Of a DNA stretch of 64,000 bases, positions 36,301 to 42,239 are shown in pieces. The notes beneath the pieces were generated by a model. It searched no databases and was not told where the DNA came from. It saw only the letters and a list, made by a program, of their open reading frames with translations. Numbering within the stretch: position 1 is the first letter of the stretch; the number at the start of each line of letters is the position of its first letter. Location: assembly GCF_036711975.1 (NCBI RefSeq), contig NW_027248940.1:4340001-4404000 (forward strand). The letters are read 5' to 3'. The position numbers were made by a program, and so were the translations under genes. Source of the stretch: Onthophagus taurus (taxonomy: Eukaryota; Arthropoda; Insecta; Coleoptera; Scarabaeidae).

Positions 36301-39300
36301 CTCCTCGTCTGGAATATTGCTCGTAGCCCATATTTTATTCATTTCTTCCCATAGTAGGTTTTTTGTAGGTATTGGTAATGTTCTTAAGTTATTATAAGTG
36401 ATTTTATCACCACCAGGTGCGGAGTTGCGGAAGGTTTTTAGGGTTTTTTCCAGTTCGTTGGTTGTAATATTATCTGCTATGTGTTGGTTAGTTGTCATGT
36501 AATCTTCCTCTTCTATAAATTCTGTGCTTTCTTTATCGGGCACATACGCTGGACATATTTTGTTCAGGAAGCCCTCCTGCCAGTCTTCATTACTATCGCT
36601 TACATTTTTATTCTTATCTTGCCAATGCTTTAGGATTTTAATCTTTTCCCATATTATAGTTAGTGGGGTATCTCTACTTATTTCGTTACGGAATTTTCTG
36701 AAATGTTCTCTTTTCTTCTTCAACAAAAGTTTCTTTGTTAATGCTATATGCCTTTTGGCTATCATATTAAAATGTCCGTTTTGTTTTCTGAAAATTGTCT
36801 TATTGTGAATTTTCTTATCTTTACTGCCCTATCACATTCTTTGTCCCACCATGGACATGATGTCTTGCTCATCTCTTTCAGAGGTAGTTTTGGCTTGACG
36901 TTTGGCCTCTTTGATGGTCTTAATAAGATCTGCCATATTATCGATCCATCCTCCTTCTATACAGCTGTTGATATGTTTTTGGTATACAGACCGTTTTCCG
37001 TTACATTTCTTTGGTGCTGGCCATCACAGGAAAGTGATCACTTCCCAAGATAAGAAAGATAAGATAAGAAAGTAGGTGTGATATAGTCTGAGCAAGCTTC
37101 AAGGAGGGGTTGTTTACGAACAGCCTCGCTCCATAGCTCAAGTAATTAATAGGCAGACCAATCGTTGCAATTGATGCAGCATTTAGCCTAATATGCATGT
37201 TTTAGTGCTGAGCACCAAACTGTGGCTCCGTGAGCTATCATCACAAAAGTGTAGATCCACATTGTAACCCTCGGATTTAATCCCCAAGTATTCCCAATTG
37301 CCTTTCGACACTGGGTCAGTACAATCGTTGCTTTTTTGGCTTTGCAACTAATGTGTGATTTCCAAGTCAGTCCTTTGTCCAAGATATTTCACTTCTGGAG
37401 CAAAGGTTAATGGATTATTGTAGAAATTGGGTGGTGTTAAGTGTCCCAGTTTTTTCTGTTTAATGAAGAAAACAAAGTCAGTCTTTTTAGGATTAACAGA
37501 AAGGGTGTGTTCTTCACAGCATCGTTCAACAAGTTTAATCGCCTTCTGTAACAAAGAATATTGTCAGGTTTATCTCTTAATAGAATAGTTATGAGATCAG
37601 CTGTTAAGCACCAGAGAAGCTGTGAGAGTACTCCACCTTGTGGGCAGCCTCTAACCACAGCTCTCTGTACTGTATGACTTTTCGCCTTAGCCTGAACAAC
37701 TCTGTTTGTTAGCATTGTTTTTATCCAGCCCGCGATCACCAATGGCACTCTTCGAGATTTCAGTGCCAGGTTAATGCTGCTAAAGGTGGTTTTGTTAAAC
37801 GCTCCCCCTATATCAAGGAAAGCTCCCAAAATAGACTCTTTCGAATCAAGTGCTTGCTTGATGCGTCTCACCACCAAGTATAGGGCGGTATCTAGTGATG
37901 TAAAATTACCGCTAATTTAAAAATCGGTAATATTACCGGTAATGTTACGTAATATTACGGTAACATTGGTAATTTGTAAAAAACAGCTTTTTAAGTAATA
38001 CAAGTTTTTTTTATTTCAAAACGTTACGAAAAACAACAAGAACGTTTTTTAAACTAGTCAGAGTCACAATGGACTATGTAATAGAGTGGATAATGGTAAA
38101 TCATCCTCATCATCATCCGGATCATCCCCAACCTCGTCATCTGAATCTTCTTTCTCTTTCGTTAATTGAGTAAAGTCTATAACTTCGAAACCGATATCTT
38201 CTTTTTCTATTTCTTCTTCAGTAGCTTCTACTATTTTTGAATGATCGTCTTCATTTAGTAAATTATAATTATGGGCAATATAAGTTAGTTTTCCGGCCCT
38301 CTCCACGGTAAGTCTGTTTCTTCTTTGCCGATGAATAAATCCGTAAGTACGAAAGGTTCTTTCGGTTGCGGCTGTTGACGATGGTAAATTTAAAATGTCT
38401 ACAGCCAACCTACTTATTTTAGAACTGGAGCAAATTCCTGCCCACCAAACAGGTCCAGACATACATTTTTCGCTGGAAATAACGAATTCCTTAGCAAACT
38501 TATTACCTCTAATTTTGTACAGTGCGGGTGCTTCCATAATAAGATCTACTTGTGAAGAATACTTTGGATGACGCCTTGCAGTTTCATAGATGAACTCCGT
38601 TGCAATTAAATTTTCATCTTCAGTTAAATTGTCGCCGGGTTGATTTGGTTCTAATAGGTAAGCAGCAAGATGAACGGGTTTTAAACATTTATTTTGTCGT
38701 TTTTCAAGAATTGAACACATTTTCTGGTATTCCAACATAGTAATAGATAAGTTTGATACTTTGTCACATAATATAGATCTTATTTCAAAAAAGCAGATAA
38801 ACACTTTTGAGATTGTTGGCCCGTTAGCTTCAAAAATCGTTATCCACTTAGTGATTGGCTGGAACAAGTCATAAGTTGCTTCTATTTGTAACCAAAATTC
38901 GTTTTGAAGAAGTCTTACTGTATTTGATGAAAGAACATCAGAAATATCTGGGCTGTAATCAACTGTTAAACTTTTTAATGAATGTTTAGTGTCCAAAAAG
39001 CTTTTTAGACAACAAACAAAGGAACCCCATCTTGTTTTCACCGGCGATTTTAAAGAGATGCATATGAAATCTGCGAATTTTTCAGCTCAGATACAATTGA
39101 AATTATGTTCTTTTTAAAACTTGGAAAAATGGTCTAATTTCAAGAAGTCTTCAACCAGAAGGTTTAAATCGTGGCAAATACAACCATAATTAGTAATGTA
39201 ATCGTACTTGCTGCTAACTATTTCACGAGCCTTTTTTATGTTAGCTCCGTTGTCAGTGACAATAGCTAGAAAATTTGAAGCTCCTAATTCTTTCAACACT

Positions 39301-41445
39301 TTTTCAATTTCTGAGGCGAAAAATGTTGCTAAATGTCTGTTATTTTCGGTGTATATTGATTTGTAAAATACCGGAAGAGGTGTATTAATAACAAAATTAG
39401 ACATAGAGTCATTTCTGCAATTTGACCATCCATCCATTTGTAGGCTTAAGATATGTGGTTCACTAATTTTGGAAGAAACTGCAGCTTTTACTCTAGTGTA
39501 CTCGGATTCGAGGAGTGGATTTGACAACTGCTAACGAGAGGGTGGTTTATATGCGCATCTCATTGCTTTGAATACATCTAACCATACTTTTTTCGTTGTC
39601 ATATCTAAGGGGGCTCCTGAGACATAAATAGCCCTTGCGAGTATTTCATCAATCTTATTGTTTTCTCGAGAGGACATGTTATGAAAATACGAGGAAATTG
39701 TACCCTTTGATGCTTTAGTAGTACTTGAAAATGAAGAACTAGCTGATGAAGGCACAGGCCTGACTAGTGAAGCAATTTCTGAGTCTAAAGATTCTCCCTG
39801 CCCCTGCTGAGAGATAGTATCAGTATCATCAGCATCACTATCTTTTAATACCTCGGTTGAACTTGGCGTGGTGTTATAGTTACTACTGGAAACATTTATT
39901 ATAGGCAATTTCCCTTTTTTAAGAATTTGTACTACATTTTCAGGTATTTTGACACATTTTAGCAAATGTTGGAATTGCCTGGTAGCGTTTCTTTTAAAGG
40001 AGGTTTTACAATATTTACAGAAATAGTTGTCTTTATCTTTAAGATCTTAGTATCTCCAAACATCACTCTTCGGCTTAACCATATTATCGTAACTACAAAA
40101 TAAACATCATGCATTTCGGGAAGAGCTCAACTTAAAAATATCTAGACTTACCAGTTCAAATATCACATAACAAGGCAAAACAATTACAGTTATTTAATAG
40201 GAATCGCACTGATAGTTATAAACAACACCTTTTATGACAATAATGTCACTAATTATGATGAAGATTGTTTACAAAATATGGCTTGCTGCTTGCCACGGGG
40301 AACCATGGAATTGTCACAAGTTAGATTTCGGGTATTCCCCGATCGATATGTACGGCCGCGCGGCACCAGTGTAATATTACCAAAATTATCGGTAACATTT
40401 CCTCGGTAATATTACTCTTTACATCACTAGCGGTATCCATAGTTTTATTCCCATTTTTGTTTCAAGGAGCATAGGGTTTCTGCTGTTTGCGAACATTTTA
40501 AATATTGAAAATATAACTTGGTTTTTAAATTTTCCGATGCATCCATTTTTTTAGTTTCATCCACAACACCACTTTTATTTCCTTTAGATTGACGTAGGAG
40601 CTCGTTATTGATTATAATTTTCTTTCTAGATTGTTCCATTAGGTATCGCTTACGTAGAATTCGATAATGGCAACCGTTACTCGTGGCGAAAAGTAACAAC
40701 AACCATCCACAACATAATCGTGGGAAAATTATGGGTCGACCATCACGGCGACATGGACATCATCGGTAGAGGATCCGCAACGGGATCAACGTGCCATCTA
40801 AAATACGTACCGTACTCCTACTTCACCAAAGAATCGCAACGCCGAGTAAAAGGGGCCGTAATGGACTCGGCCGGCGAAGTCAAATGGATCGTAAACGGAA
40901 CGTGGGACGGCAAAGTGGAAATTTGTAAAGTAACCGGAAATTCGTCGGGAAACGCCCAAAATAATCCCGTTTATGAAACGGCGGCACCCTTAACAGCTTG
41001 GAAACGTCGAATGCCCGATGCTGAAGCGGAAAAATATTATAATTTTACCGAGTTAGCTTGTCAATTGAACGAACTTGAAGATGGGGTTGCCCCTACGGAT
41101 TCGAGATTACGTCCTGATCAGCGATTGATGGAGGAACAGGATTGGGACAAAGCGAATCAAGAGAAAGTTAGGTTGGAGGAGAAACAAAGGGCTGTTAGGA
41201 GAAAGCGAGAAGCTGATGCCGAGAAAGCTCAACAATCGGGTATTAATTTTATTAAATTTCCAAAAAAAAAAACAAATATATTGATTTGAAATTATTTTTA
41301 AGGTATTCCTGTTGAGCCATACGAACCGATATGGTTTAGACAAGTAAAAGACGAAGATACAGGTACGTTTATACATGTTTATAAAGGCGAGTATTGGGGT
41401 TGTAAACAGAAACAGGATTGGTCGCGGTGTCCGGATATATTTTAG
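9219..41445 (+). CDS. Osbp: Oxysterol-binding protein (OSBP), complete gene
   Basis: Sterol/PI4P exchange protein that acts at ER-Golgi contact sites. Exons are 9219-9355, 9713-9901, 9960-10224, 10287-10455, 23927-24741, 40630-41239 and 41303-41445. Every junction has GT/AG ends and keeps phase, giving 775 residues, close to the usual length of about 800. Order of parts: N-terminal PH domain (about residues 16-110), acidic linker and coiled coil (about 110-250), an FFAT-like motif EFYDA in an acidic context (VAP binding), then the ORD lipid-transfer domain with the family signature EQVSHHPP (24631-24654). The start ATG at 9219 is followed directly by the PH domain and has no better upstream in-frame choice. 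A 66-nt cassette exon (9553-9618) would raise the length to 797. Introns 4 and 5 are 13.5 and 15.9 kb and full of transposons. Homology is recalled from the family; exon joins are read from the sequence. Confidence 0.96.
9553..9618 (+). CDS. Osbp: Candidate 66-nt cassette exon in the OSBP PH domain
   Basis: Lies inside intron 1 and has a good acceptor (TTGTGCAG at 9545-9552) and a strong donor (GG|GTAAGT at 9617-9624). Length is 66 nt, and phase matches exon 1 on the left and exon 2 on the right. Inclusion adds 22 codons with no stop: Ala-Glu-Asn-Asn-Ser-Gly-Gly, a Thr/Leu/Ser stretch, then a basic run RRRRRFRN. The insert would fall between the third PH strand and the conserved NQAEM segment. 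All four properties together are unlikely by chance in this AT-rich intron, but transcription is not shown. Confidence 0.65.
9713..9901 (+). CDS. Osbp: OSBP exon 2 (second half of PH domain)
   Basis: Acceptor TTTCAAAG|AAAC. Encodes [17 protein letters not shown] and continues to the C-terminal PH helix with the invariant Trp in [15 protein letters not shown]. Ends with two bases of an Ile codon at donor GTGAGT. Confidence 0.95.
9960..10224 (+). CDS. Osbp: OSBP exon 3 (acidic and coiled-coil linker)
   Basis: Starts [20 protein letters not shown], a Glu-rich stretch, then a predicted helical coiled coil ([20 protein letters not shown]). Ends NAMMN at donor AAT|GTAATT. The acidic stretch sits just after the PH domain, as in other OSBPs. 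Confidence 0.93.
10287..10455 (+). CDS. Osbp: OSBP exon 4 (coiled coil)
   Basis: Acceptor ATTAAG|GCTTGT. Encodes [20 protein letters not shown] followed by a Gln/Glu-rich helix ([18 protein letters not shown]) and [10 protein letters not shown]. Ends with one base of an Asp codon that is completed 13.5 kb downstream. Confidence 0.92.
10456..11003. other. Start of OSBP intron 4, no recognised gene
   Basis: Non-coding intron sequence. A transposon-like ATACAGGGTGATTCAAAAAA at about 10921 marks a likely old element end, but no partner end was found. Confidence 0.5.
11004..11160. mobile_element. Small Tc1/mariner-type MITE
   Basis: CACTAAGAATGCTGTGAAAT at the left end pairs with the reverse complement of TTTCACAGCATTTTTCTCAG at the right end, and inner parts (TTACTGTAAAG against TTTTACAGTGA) also pair. 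TA precedes the left end. About 157 bp, no coding potential. Confidence 0.6.
11844..11966 (+). pseudogene. Tc1-type transposase, first HTH fragment
   Basis: Reads [20 protein letters not shown] then [15 protein letters not shown], the paired-like N-terminal helix-turn-helix of Tc1 transposases (SQRxVAxxLGxxxxTI pattern). It breaks off after about 40 codons; no catalytic domain follows. It sits between the long inverted repeats of the surrounding element. Confidence 0.6.
12120..12336 (-). pseudogene. Tc1-type transposase, second HTH fragment (inverted)
   Basis: Minus-strand reading gives [20 protein letters not shown] then [11 protein letters not shown] and SERTIR, a stop, and [13 protein letters not shown], which is the second DNA-binding subdomain and linker of Tc1-type transposases. 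It is on the strand opposite to the first HTH piece 150 bp away, so part of the gene has been inverted. One in-frame stop is visible. Confidence 0.55.
12689..13069. other. Unassigned intron sequence
   Basis: A 78-codon open frame (12830-13066) shows no family I recognise. The segment ACCATTATTCCCCTGGAATG looks like part of an unidentified repeat. No feature can be supported. Confidence 0.3.
13070..13744 (-). pseudogene. Jockey-like retroelement, RT C-terminal part
   Basis: Minus strand. Encodes the end of a non-LTR reverse transcriptase: [20 protein letters not shown], then KTQFFIPF and [12 protein letters not shown] (the thumb region after the YADD box), continuing to [21 protein letters not shown] and [12 protein letters not shown]. 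It is the downstream half of the copy resumed at 17065. The two halves are separated by a 3.3-kb foldback insertion lying just past the YADD codons. The extreme 3' end is uncertain. Confidence 0.8.
14557..15305. mobile_element. 749-bp near-perfect palindromic MITE
   Basis: CAGGTAATTCAAATTCGACC at the left mirrors GGTCGAATTTAAATTAACCTG at the right, with TA on both sides (14555-14556, 15306-15307). The two arms remain complementary almost to the centre near 14930; the inner part ACGTTTCGTTTTCGTGAAAC mirrors TTTCACGAAAACGAAACGT. No coding sequence. Confidence 0.85.
15428..15977 (+). mobile_element. Non-autonomous element, copy 1 (shared with 54236-54818)
   Basis: Starts TTTTTGTAATTCGCGACGG and ends near TTTTTTATTATACTAAT. 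It carries the stem GTGGCTTCGCCAC near 15901-15913. A second copy in inverse orientation splits the DDE-YqaJ gene at 54.2-54.8 kb and shows about 90% identity by eye. Both copies hold an open frame starting MEPVQV (15535 here), discussed in findings. Confidence 0.75.
17065..17873 (-). pseudogene. Jockey-like retroelement, RT N-terminal and central part
   Basis: Minus strand. Encodes RT motifs in order: [49 protein letters not shown], then [16 protein letters not shown] and YADDT, which ends at the foldback insertion. There is a frameshift near 17210 between the palm motifs. Upstream it is truncated within the linker before RT (reading [10 protein letters not shown]), directly next to the 363-bp satellite. 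5' truncation is typical of this class. Confidence 0.85.
17874..19457. repeat. 363-bp dimeric satellite inside OSBP intron 4
   Basis: GATTAAGTTTTAAAAATTCGT recurs at 17898, 18261, 18624, 18987 and, as CTGATTAAG, near 19348: a period of 362-363 bp and about 4.3 copies. Each monomer is itself two diverged halves of about 181 bp; compare CGATTAAGTTTTAAAAATTC with CGATAATTTTCAAAATTCGC, or CCAGTTCTTGGAA with TTCATTTCTTGAA. Copies are more alike at one full period than at half, so the present unit is the dimer. Confidence 0.93.
19496..20067 (-). pseudogene. hAT transposase C-terminal fragment
   Basis: Minus strand, two frames. The first reads LQ-like [20 protein letters not shown], then [12 protein letters not shown]. 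The second reads [20 protein letters not shown] and [11 protein letters not shown], the hAT dimerisation motif (GSTYLCE in place of the usual FGSTYxCE). This resembles the C-terminus of the GTF2IRD2/ZBED5-like hAT lineage. A frameshift near 19745 and loss of the N-terminal two-thirds make it a relic. Confidence 0.75.
20068..21064. other. Intron sequence with old repeat ends
   Basis: No gene seen. ATACAGGCTGTTCCATTTAC near 20703 and GAGACAACCTGTATAATG near 20882 look like the two ends of a small decayed MITE. Confidence 0.4.
21065..21198. mobile_element. 134-bp hairpin MITE with palindromic centre
   Basis: GGGACGTCAAAATTATATTT at the left mirrors AAATATAATTTTGACGTCCC at the right, and GTATTCGCCGATTCTG mirrors CAGAATCGGCGAATAC. 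The centre AAGGTCACACGGTGTGACCTT (21113-21133, shown here as 21 positions with a central G) is a palindrome made of AGGTCA and TGACCT. Confidence 0.85.
21310..21340. repeat. Perfect 11-bp stem hairpin
   Basis: AAAAGGGCACA, a 9-nt loop, then TGTGCCCTTTT. Too short to classify; probably a MITE end. Confidence 0.6.
21411..21640 (-). pseudogene. Mariner/IS630-type transposase fragment
   Basis: Minus strand pieces [20 protein letters not shown] and [20 protein letters not shown] then EFCH match the HTH-to-DDE linker pattern of insect IS630/mariner transposases (compare [11 protein letters not shown] and RRLAFCQW in the element at 33.5 kb). Stops and frameshifts interrupt it, and no catalytic Asp motif remains clear. 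Confidence 0.5.
22145..23410 (-). pseudogene. Endonuclease-RT type non-LTR retroelement remnant
   Basis: Minus strand, badly decayed. From the right: [40 protein letters not shown], then [12 protein letters not shown] (coiled coil plus the NNVVIKG-type motif of ORF1-like N-termini), later NHRLVMATI and [13 protein letters not shown], then at the left [20 protein letters not shown] and [17 protein letters not shown] (RT fingers). Many stops. A 270-bp MITE-like piece lies inside. Similar open frames on the plus strand are shadows. Confidence 0.65.
22332..22605. mobile_element. MITE-like insertion in the EN-RT remnant
   Basis: Starts ACAGGCTGTGTCAAATGTCT and ends around ATATGTCCAGAATTTCCC, interrupting the minus-strand RT reading. 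The inverse ends (TGTCTGGAATAT and ATATGTCCAGAA) pair approximately. No coding potential. Confidence 0.5.
23411..23926. other. End of OSBP intron 4
   Basis: AT-rich intron sequence leading to the exon 5 acceptor with a T-rich tract (23911-23924). Nothing else recognised. Confidence 0.6.
23927..24741 (+). CDS. Osbp: OSBP exon 5 (FFAT-like motif and N-terminal ORD)
   Basis: Acceptor TTATTTAG|ATGTG. Starts [25 protein letters not shown] at 23962-23976 in an acidic context is an FFAT-like VAP-binding motif (Tyr for the usual second Phe, and the usual final Glu one place late). A long Ser/Gln-rich low-complexity linker follows, then the ORD from [19 protein letters not shown], and the OSBP signature EQVSHHPP. 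Ends GKYLQ at donor CAG|GTTTGT. Confidence 0.95.
24742..25658. other. Start of OSBP intron 5, no recognised gene
   Basis: Open frames here lie in purine-rich low-complexity DNA (about 25020-25530) on both strands and resemble no family I know. Nothing supported. Confidence 0.5.
25659..25805. mobile_element. Hairpin MITE, copy A
   Basis: CAGTGTGTTAATTAATTATC at the left mirrors GATAATTAATTAACACACTG at the right. The stem core GAAAGTATGCAACCAATATC mirrors GATATTGGTTGCATACTTTC with no mismatch. 147 bp. Two further copies lie at 30328 and 30931. Confidence 0.9.
26400..28516 (-). mobile_element. Pogo/Tigger-type DNA transposon
   Basis: Left end CCGTAATACCCCGTAGTTAC pairs with the inverse of GTAAGTCGAGGTTTTACTG at the right, and TA flanks both ends (26398-26399, 28517-28518). 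The termini contain several CGCGTAAGTCG-like subrepeats. It encodes a CENP-B-like transposase on the minus strand and lies inside the Kolobok element. Confidence 0.85.
26652..28297 (-). pseudogene. Pogo/Tigger transposase (CENP-B-like), two lesions
   Basis: Start [20 protein letters not shown] at 28297. Domains in order: N-terminal HTH ([20 protein letters not shown], about residues 37-56), CENP-B-type HTH ([13 protein letters not shown]), then the DDE nuclease with the three acidic residues visible in [23 protein letters not shown] and [13 protein letters not shown]. Full-length for the family (about 550 codons). Damage: a one-base frameshift near 27590 and an in-frame TAA at 26985-26987 in front of the last 110 codons. 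The catalytic centre itself is intact, so this is a fairly young copy. It acts on its own TIRs by cut-and-paste; no host role is suggested. Confidence 0.88.
28746..29900 (-). pseudogene. Kolobok transposase (Mutator-like DDE family), decayed
   Basis: Minus strand in four frames. From the N-side: [40 protein letters not shown] then [10 protein letters not shown] (29541-29765); [20 protein letters not shown] then TRLRNLKRN (29155-29508); [20 protein letters not shown] (28865-29218); and a C-terminus with EARRS-like AKGARRSLL and YGAGIAD. The second catalytic Asp ([10 protein letters not shown], read across the 29508-29541 break) and the Glu in NSNESYN are visible. The N-terminal segment with the first Asp is missing, apparently by deletion near 29765. 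At least three frameshifts. Paralogous to the DDE part of the gene at 53.9 kb. Confidence 0.85.
30328..30465. mobile_element. Hairpin MITE, copy B, abutting the Kolobok end
   Basis: Same stem as copy A (GAAAGTATGCAACCAATATC and its inverse) and the same right end TTAATTAACACACTG. The first seven bases of the left end are missing: the TTAATTAATTATCG stretch begins exactly at the TTAA used by the Kolobok element. Confidence 0.85.
30438..30740 (-). pseudogene. Mariner-type transposase, N-terminal HTH fragment
   Basis: Starts [20 protein letters not shown], then [20 protein letters not shown] and LIEKVRR. This is the DNA-binding N-terminus common in insect IS630/mariner transposases (SLEQRxEIxxxYxxxGxSV... 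LRxKFGRNxAP). The frame is lost after about 60 codons and no DDE domain follows. The right edge near 30850 (TGGCCCACCCTTTA) looks like an element terminus. Confidence 0.7.
30931..31060. mobile_element. Hairpin MITE, copy C
   Basis: Left end CAGTGTGTTAATTAATTATC as in copy A and the same stem; the right end stops at GGGTACGATA and lacks TAATTAACACACTG. About 90% like copy A. Confidence 0.88.
31061..31499. other. Unassigned intron sequence
   Basis: A short open frame (31100-31312) shows no recognised domain. Sequence is simple and A-rich. Nothing supported. Confidence 0.4.
31960..32815 (+). pseudogene. 5'-truncated jockey/CR1-type retroelement
   Basis: Plus strand, inserted into the I/LOA-like element. 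Encodes only the RT C-terminus: [51 protein letters not shown], and [13 protein letters not shown], then a stop. A T/C-rich 3' UTR follows and the copy ends with the tandem AATAAATAAATGATAAATAA, the simple-repeat tail of this class. Its exact left edge is near 31960. Confidence 0.82.
33550..35208 (-). mobile_element. Mariner/IS630-type element with 210-bp inverted repeats
   Basis: TACAGAGTGTTTCATGAAGT at the left mirrors ACTTCATGAAACACCCTGTA at the right, with TA on both sides. The inverted repeats run about 210 bp and include GGGGCTCAAAGGATAAG against CTTACCTTTTGAGCCCC and AGTACTTTATTTTACTAATG in inverse. It splits the minus-strand I/LOA-like retroelement between FILNNQKY and [12 protein letters not shown]. 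Confidence 0.88.
33912..34926 (-). pseudogene. Mariner/IS630-type transposase with DUF4817-like N-terminus
   Basis: Likely start [20 protein letters not shown] at 34926 (an upstream in-frame Met at 34977 lies outside the conserved start). N-terminal HTH ([17 protein letters not shown]), linker [13 protein letters not shown], then the DDE/D nuclease: [27 protein letters not shown], and [16 protein letters not shown]. The last block is in another frame: one frameshift near 34090 separates it (two open frames 34066-34977 and 33912-34145). The family is common in insect genomes. Apart from that one lesion it is full length, so the copy is young. Confidence 0.87.
37075..37884 (-). pseudogene. R1/CR1-like non-LTR RT fragment
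   Basis: Minus strand in several frames: [71 protein letters not shown], then [18 protein letters not shown], and [34 protein letters not shown]. The YADD box is lost in a deletion. Its N-terminal neighbour lies beyond the hAT insertion: the first codons (Met-Asp-Thr-Ala) cross the GATACCGC target duplication. Confidence 0.78.
37893..40429 (-). mobile_element. hAT DNA transposon, TSD GCGGTATC
   Basis: Ends TAGTGATGTAAA and TTTACATCACTA are perfect 12-bp inverted repeats, flanked by the 8-bp duplication GCGGTATC (37885-37892 and 40430-40437), as expected for hAT. Subterminal regions are rich in GGTAATATTACC-like palindromes. 2537 bp, encoding a transposase on the minus strand. It lies in the RT of a non-LTR element. 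Confidence 0.95.
38064..40047 (-). pseudogene. hAT transposase (BED finger, DUF659-like)
   Basis: Minus strand. BED-type zinc finger [20 protein letters not shown] then LLKC (about 39955-40030), a Ser-rich linker (39531-39965), the catalytic N-part with [19 protein letters not shown] and [12 protein letters not shown] (39114-39527), then [11 protein letters not shown] and the C-terminal dimerisation segment [40 protein letters not shown] (38064-39041), and a very acidic tail. Open frames are split near 39530 and 39075, so at least two lesions are present. Otherwise all hAT parts are there. Confidence 0.87.
40438..40629. other. End of OSBP intron 5
   Basis: Holds a few codons of the RT fragment continuing from the hAT insertion, then unassigned sequence and the T-rich exon 6 acceptor tract (TAATTTTCTTTCTAG). 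Confidence 0.5.
40630..41239 (+). CDS. Osbp: OSBP exon 6 (central and C-terminal ORD)
   Basis: Acceptor TTTCTAG|ATTGTTCC joins the Gln of exon 5 to [11 protein letters not shown]. The exon has the ORD core [14 protein letters not shown] and the C-terminal [12 protein letters not shown] region, then a basic helix. The upstream intron boundary is found only by frame and homology, because the in-frame ATG at 40720 lies inside conserved ORD sequence and is not a start. Confidence 0.93.
41303..41445 (+). CDS. Osbp: OSBP exon 7 (C-terminus)
   Basis: Acceptor TTTTTAAG|GTATTCC. Encodes [19 protein letters not shown], then a Trp/Cys-rich end [11 protein letters not shown] and a TAG stop, the conserved OSBP C-terminus. 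The preceding intron is only 63 nt, in contrast with the giant introns upstream. Confidence 0.93.
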
Positions 41446-42039
41446 TAATTGTTGTCTGGGTGAGTCGATTAATAAGAATACTACATAGGAAATAAAATTA
41501 AAAAATAAATGGGGGGTTTTTAATTGTAACTTTTAAATAACGCGAAATGGTGTACACTATATATATATAATATACATAATAAATAAATAATATATTAATA
41601 CGTAGGCCGTGCTTGGGGCCTTCGCTACCCATCATCACCTTTGCCCTGTTAACGTTAACTGAGAAAATAACTACTTTCGATTATTGTACATAGAGTGCTC
41701 TGATTGGATCAAGGTAATATAAAAAAGGAATAAGAATTGTAAACGTTTCTTGTCTAGGAGTTATTATTATTATTATTAAAAATCAATAAAAATTTTATAA
41801 TATCACGTTTTTTTTGTTTCCTAAATATAATTTTGTCGTAGCTATAAAATTTAGCAATAAAACATTTTTTAGCTATAAAACGTTGCAAATAAAGCTGGAT
41901 TTATATTTGTCTGACGTGTCGTGTTGTGACGCGTCAGAACGGTATCAGTTAAATACATTTACTATGGTGAGATTTATATTTGTGTGTCGCAATGTGTTGT
42001 GGTGCCTTGTGTTGTGTCGCATCAGCACGATCAAAGCAA
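41446..42039. other. OSBP 3' UTR and downstream spacer
   Basis: Contains three possible poly(A) signals. A diverged direct repeat of about 50 bp (GGATTTATATTTGTCTGACG near 41893 and GAGATTTATATTTGTGTGTC near 41969) lies further on. No gene recognised. Confidence 0.55.
41491..41496 (+). terminator. Poly(A) signal AATAAA, proximal
   Basis: First AATAAA after the OSBP stop, 45 nt downstream. Further copies at 41579-41584 and 41785-41790 are alternatives; the last two would give more usual 3' UTR lengths. Confidence 0.4.
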
Positions 42040-42237
42040 AGGTAGTTTTACAGCGTTTGTGGCAGCTGGGAATCACGTGAGATGAAGCTGTACCTATCGA
42101 ACTTTACACATCATTCAAGAGGCTTTATGAGGAATTGCAATATTTGGCAAAACTACAAATTGATCGAGACATTTTGCTAACAGATTTTGCAATGGTAGAA
42201 ATGCATGGTTTCAGCGATGCTTCTGAAATGGCTTACA
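42040..42237 (+). pseudogene. BEL/Pao pol fragment
   Basis: Reads VVLQRLWQLGIT, a TGA stop, DEAVPIELYTSFKRLYEELQ, then EMHGFSDASEMAY. These match the segment between RT and RNase H of BEL/Pao elements; compare QLWQLQISWDDTPPDHI and LFCDASQIGYG in the full-length element here. It is a relic with a stop, cut by the jockey-like insertion at 42240. Confidence 0.75.
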
Positions 42238-42239
42238 AT

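Larger units (their letters stand above)
31500..37060 (-). pseudogene. I/LOA-like non-LTR retroelement with RNase H, interrupted twice
   Basis: Minus strand. Pieces from 5' to 3': end of endonuclease (GSDHFPV near 37020), linker with [18 protein letters not shown] with [64 protein letters not shown] and YADDVVVF (about 35800-36765), then [10 protein letters not shown]. RNase H follows with [20 protein letters not shown] (33148-33384), ALKATNN, and [20 protein letters not shown] (about 32860-32920). The C-terminal zinc-binding region is [20 protein letters not shown] (31554-31943). Insertions: a mariner-like element at 33550-35208 and a plus-strand retroelement at about 31960-32815. Also has stops and frameshifts and is 5'-truncated in the endonuclease. 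RNase H after RT points to the I/LOA side of the jockey/I group. Confidence 0.85.

Noticed and set aside
37930..37965. TAATATTAC repeats resembling a geminivirus replication origin nonanucleotide
   Set aside because: They lie in the subterminal palindromes of a hAT element with a perfect 8-bp duplication, with no Rep-like gene nearby. The match is a by-product of GGTAATATTACC palindromes.
40720..41289. Independent 189-codon gene starting at the ATG at 40720
   Set aside because: The frame extends upstream through conserved ORD sequence to a splice acceptor at 40629, and downstream it passes a donor at 41239; it is OSBP exon 6.
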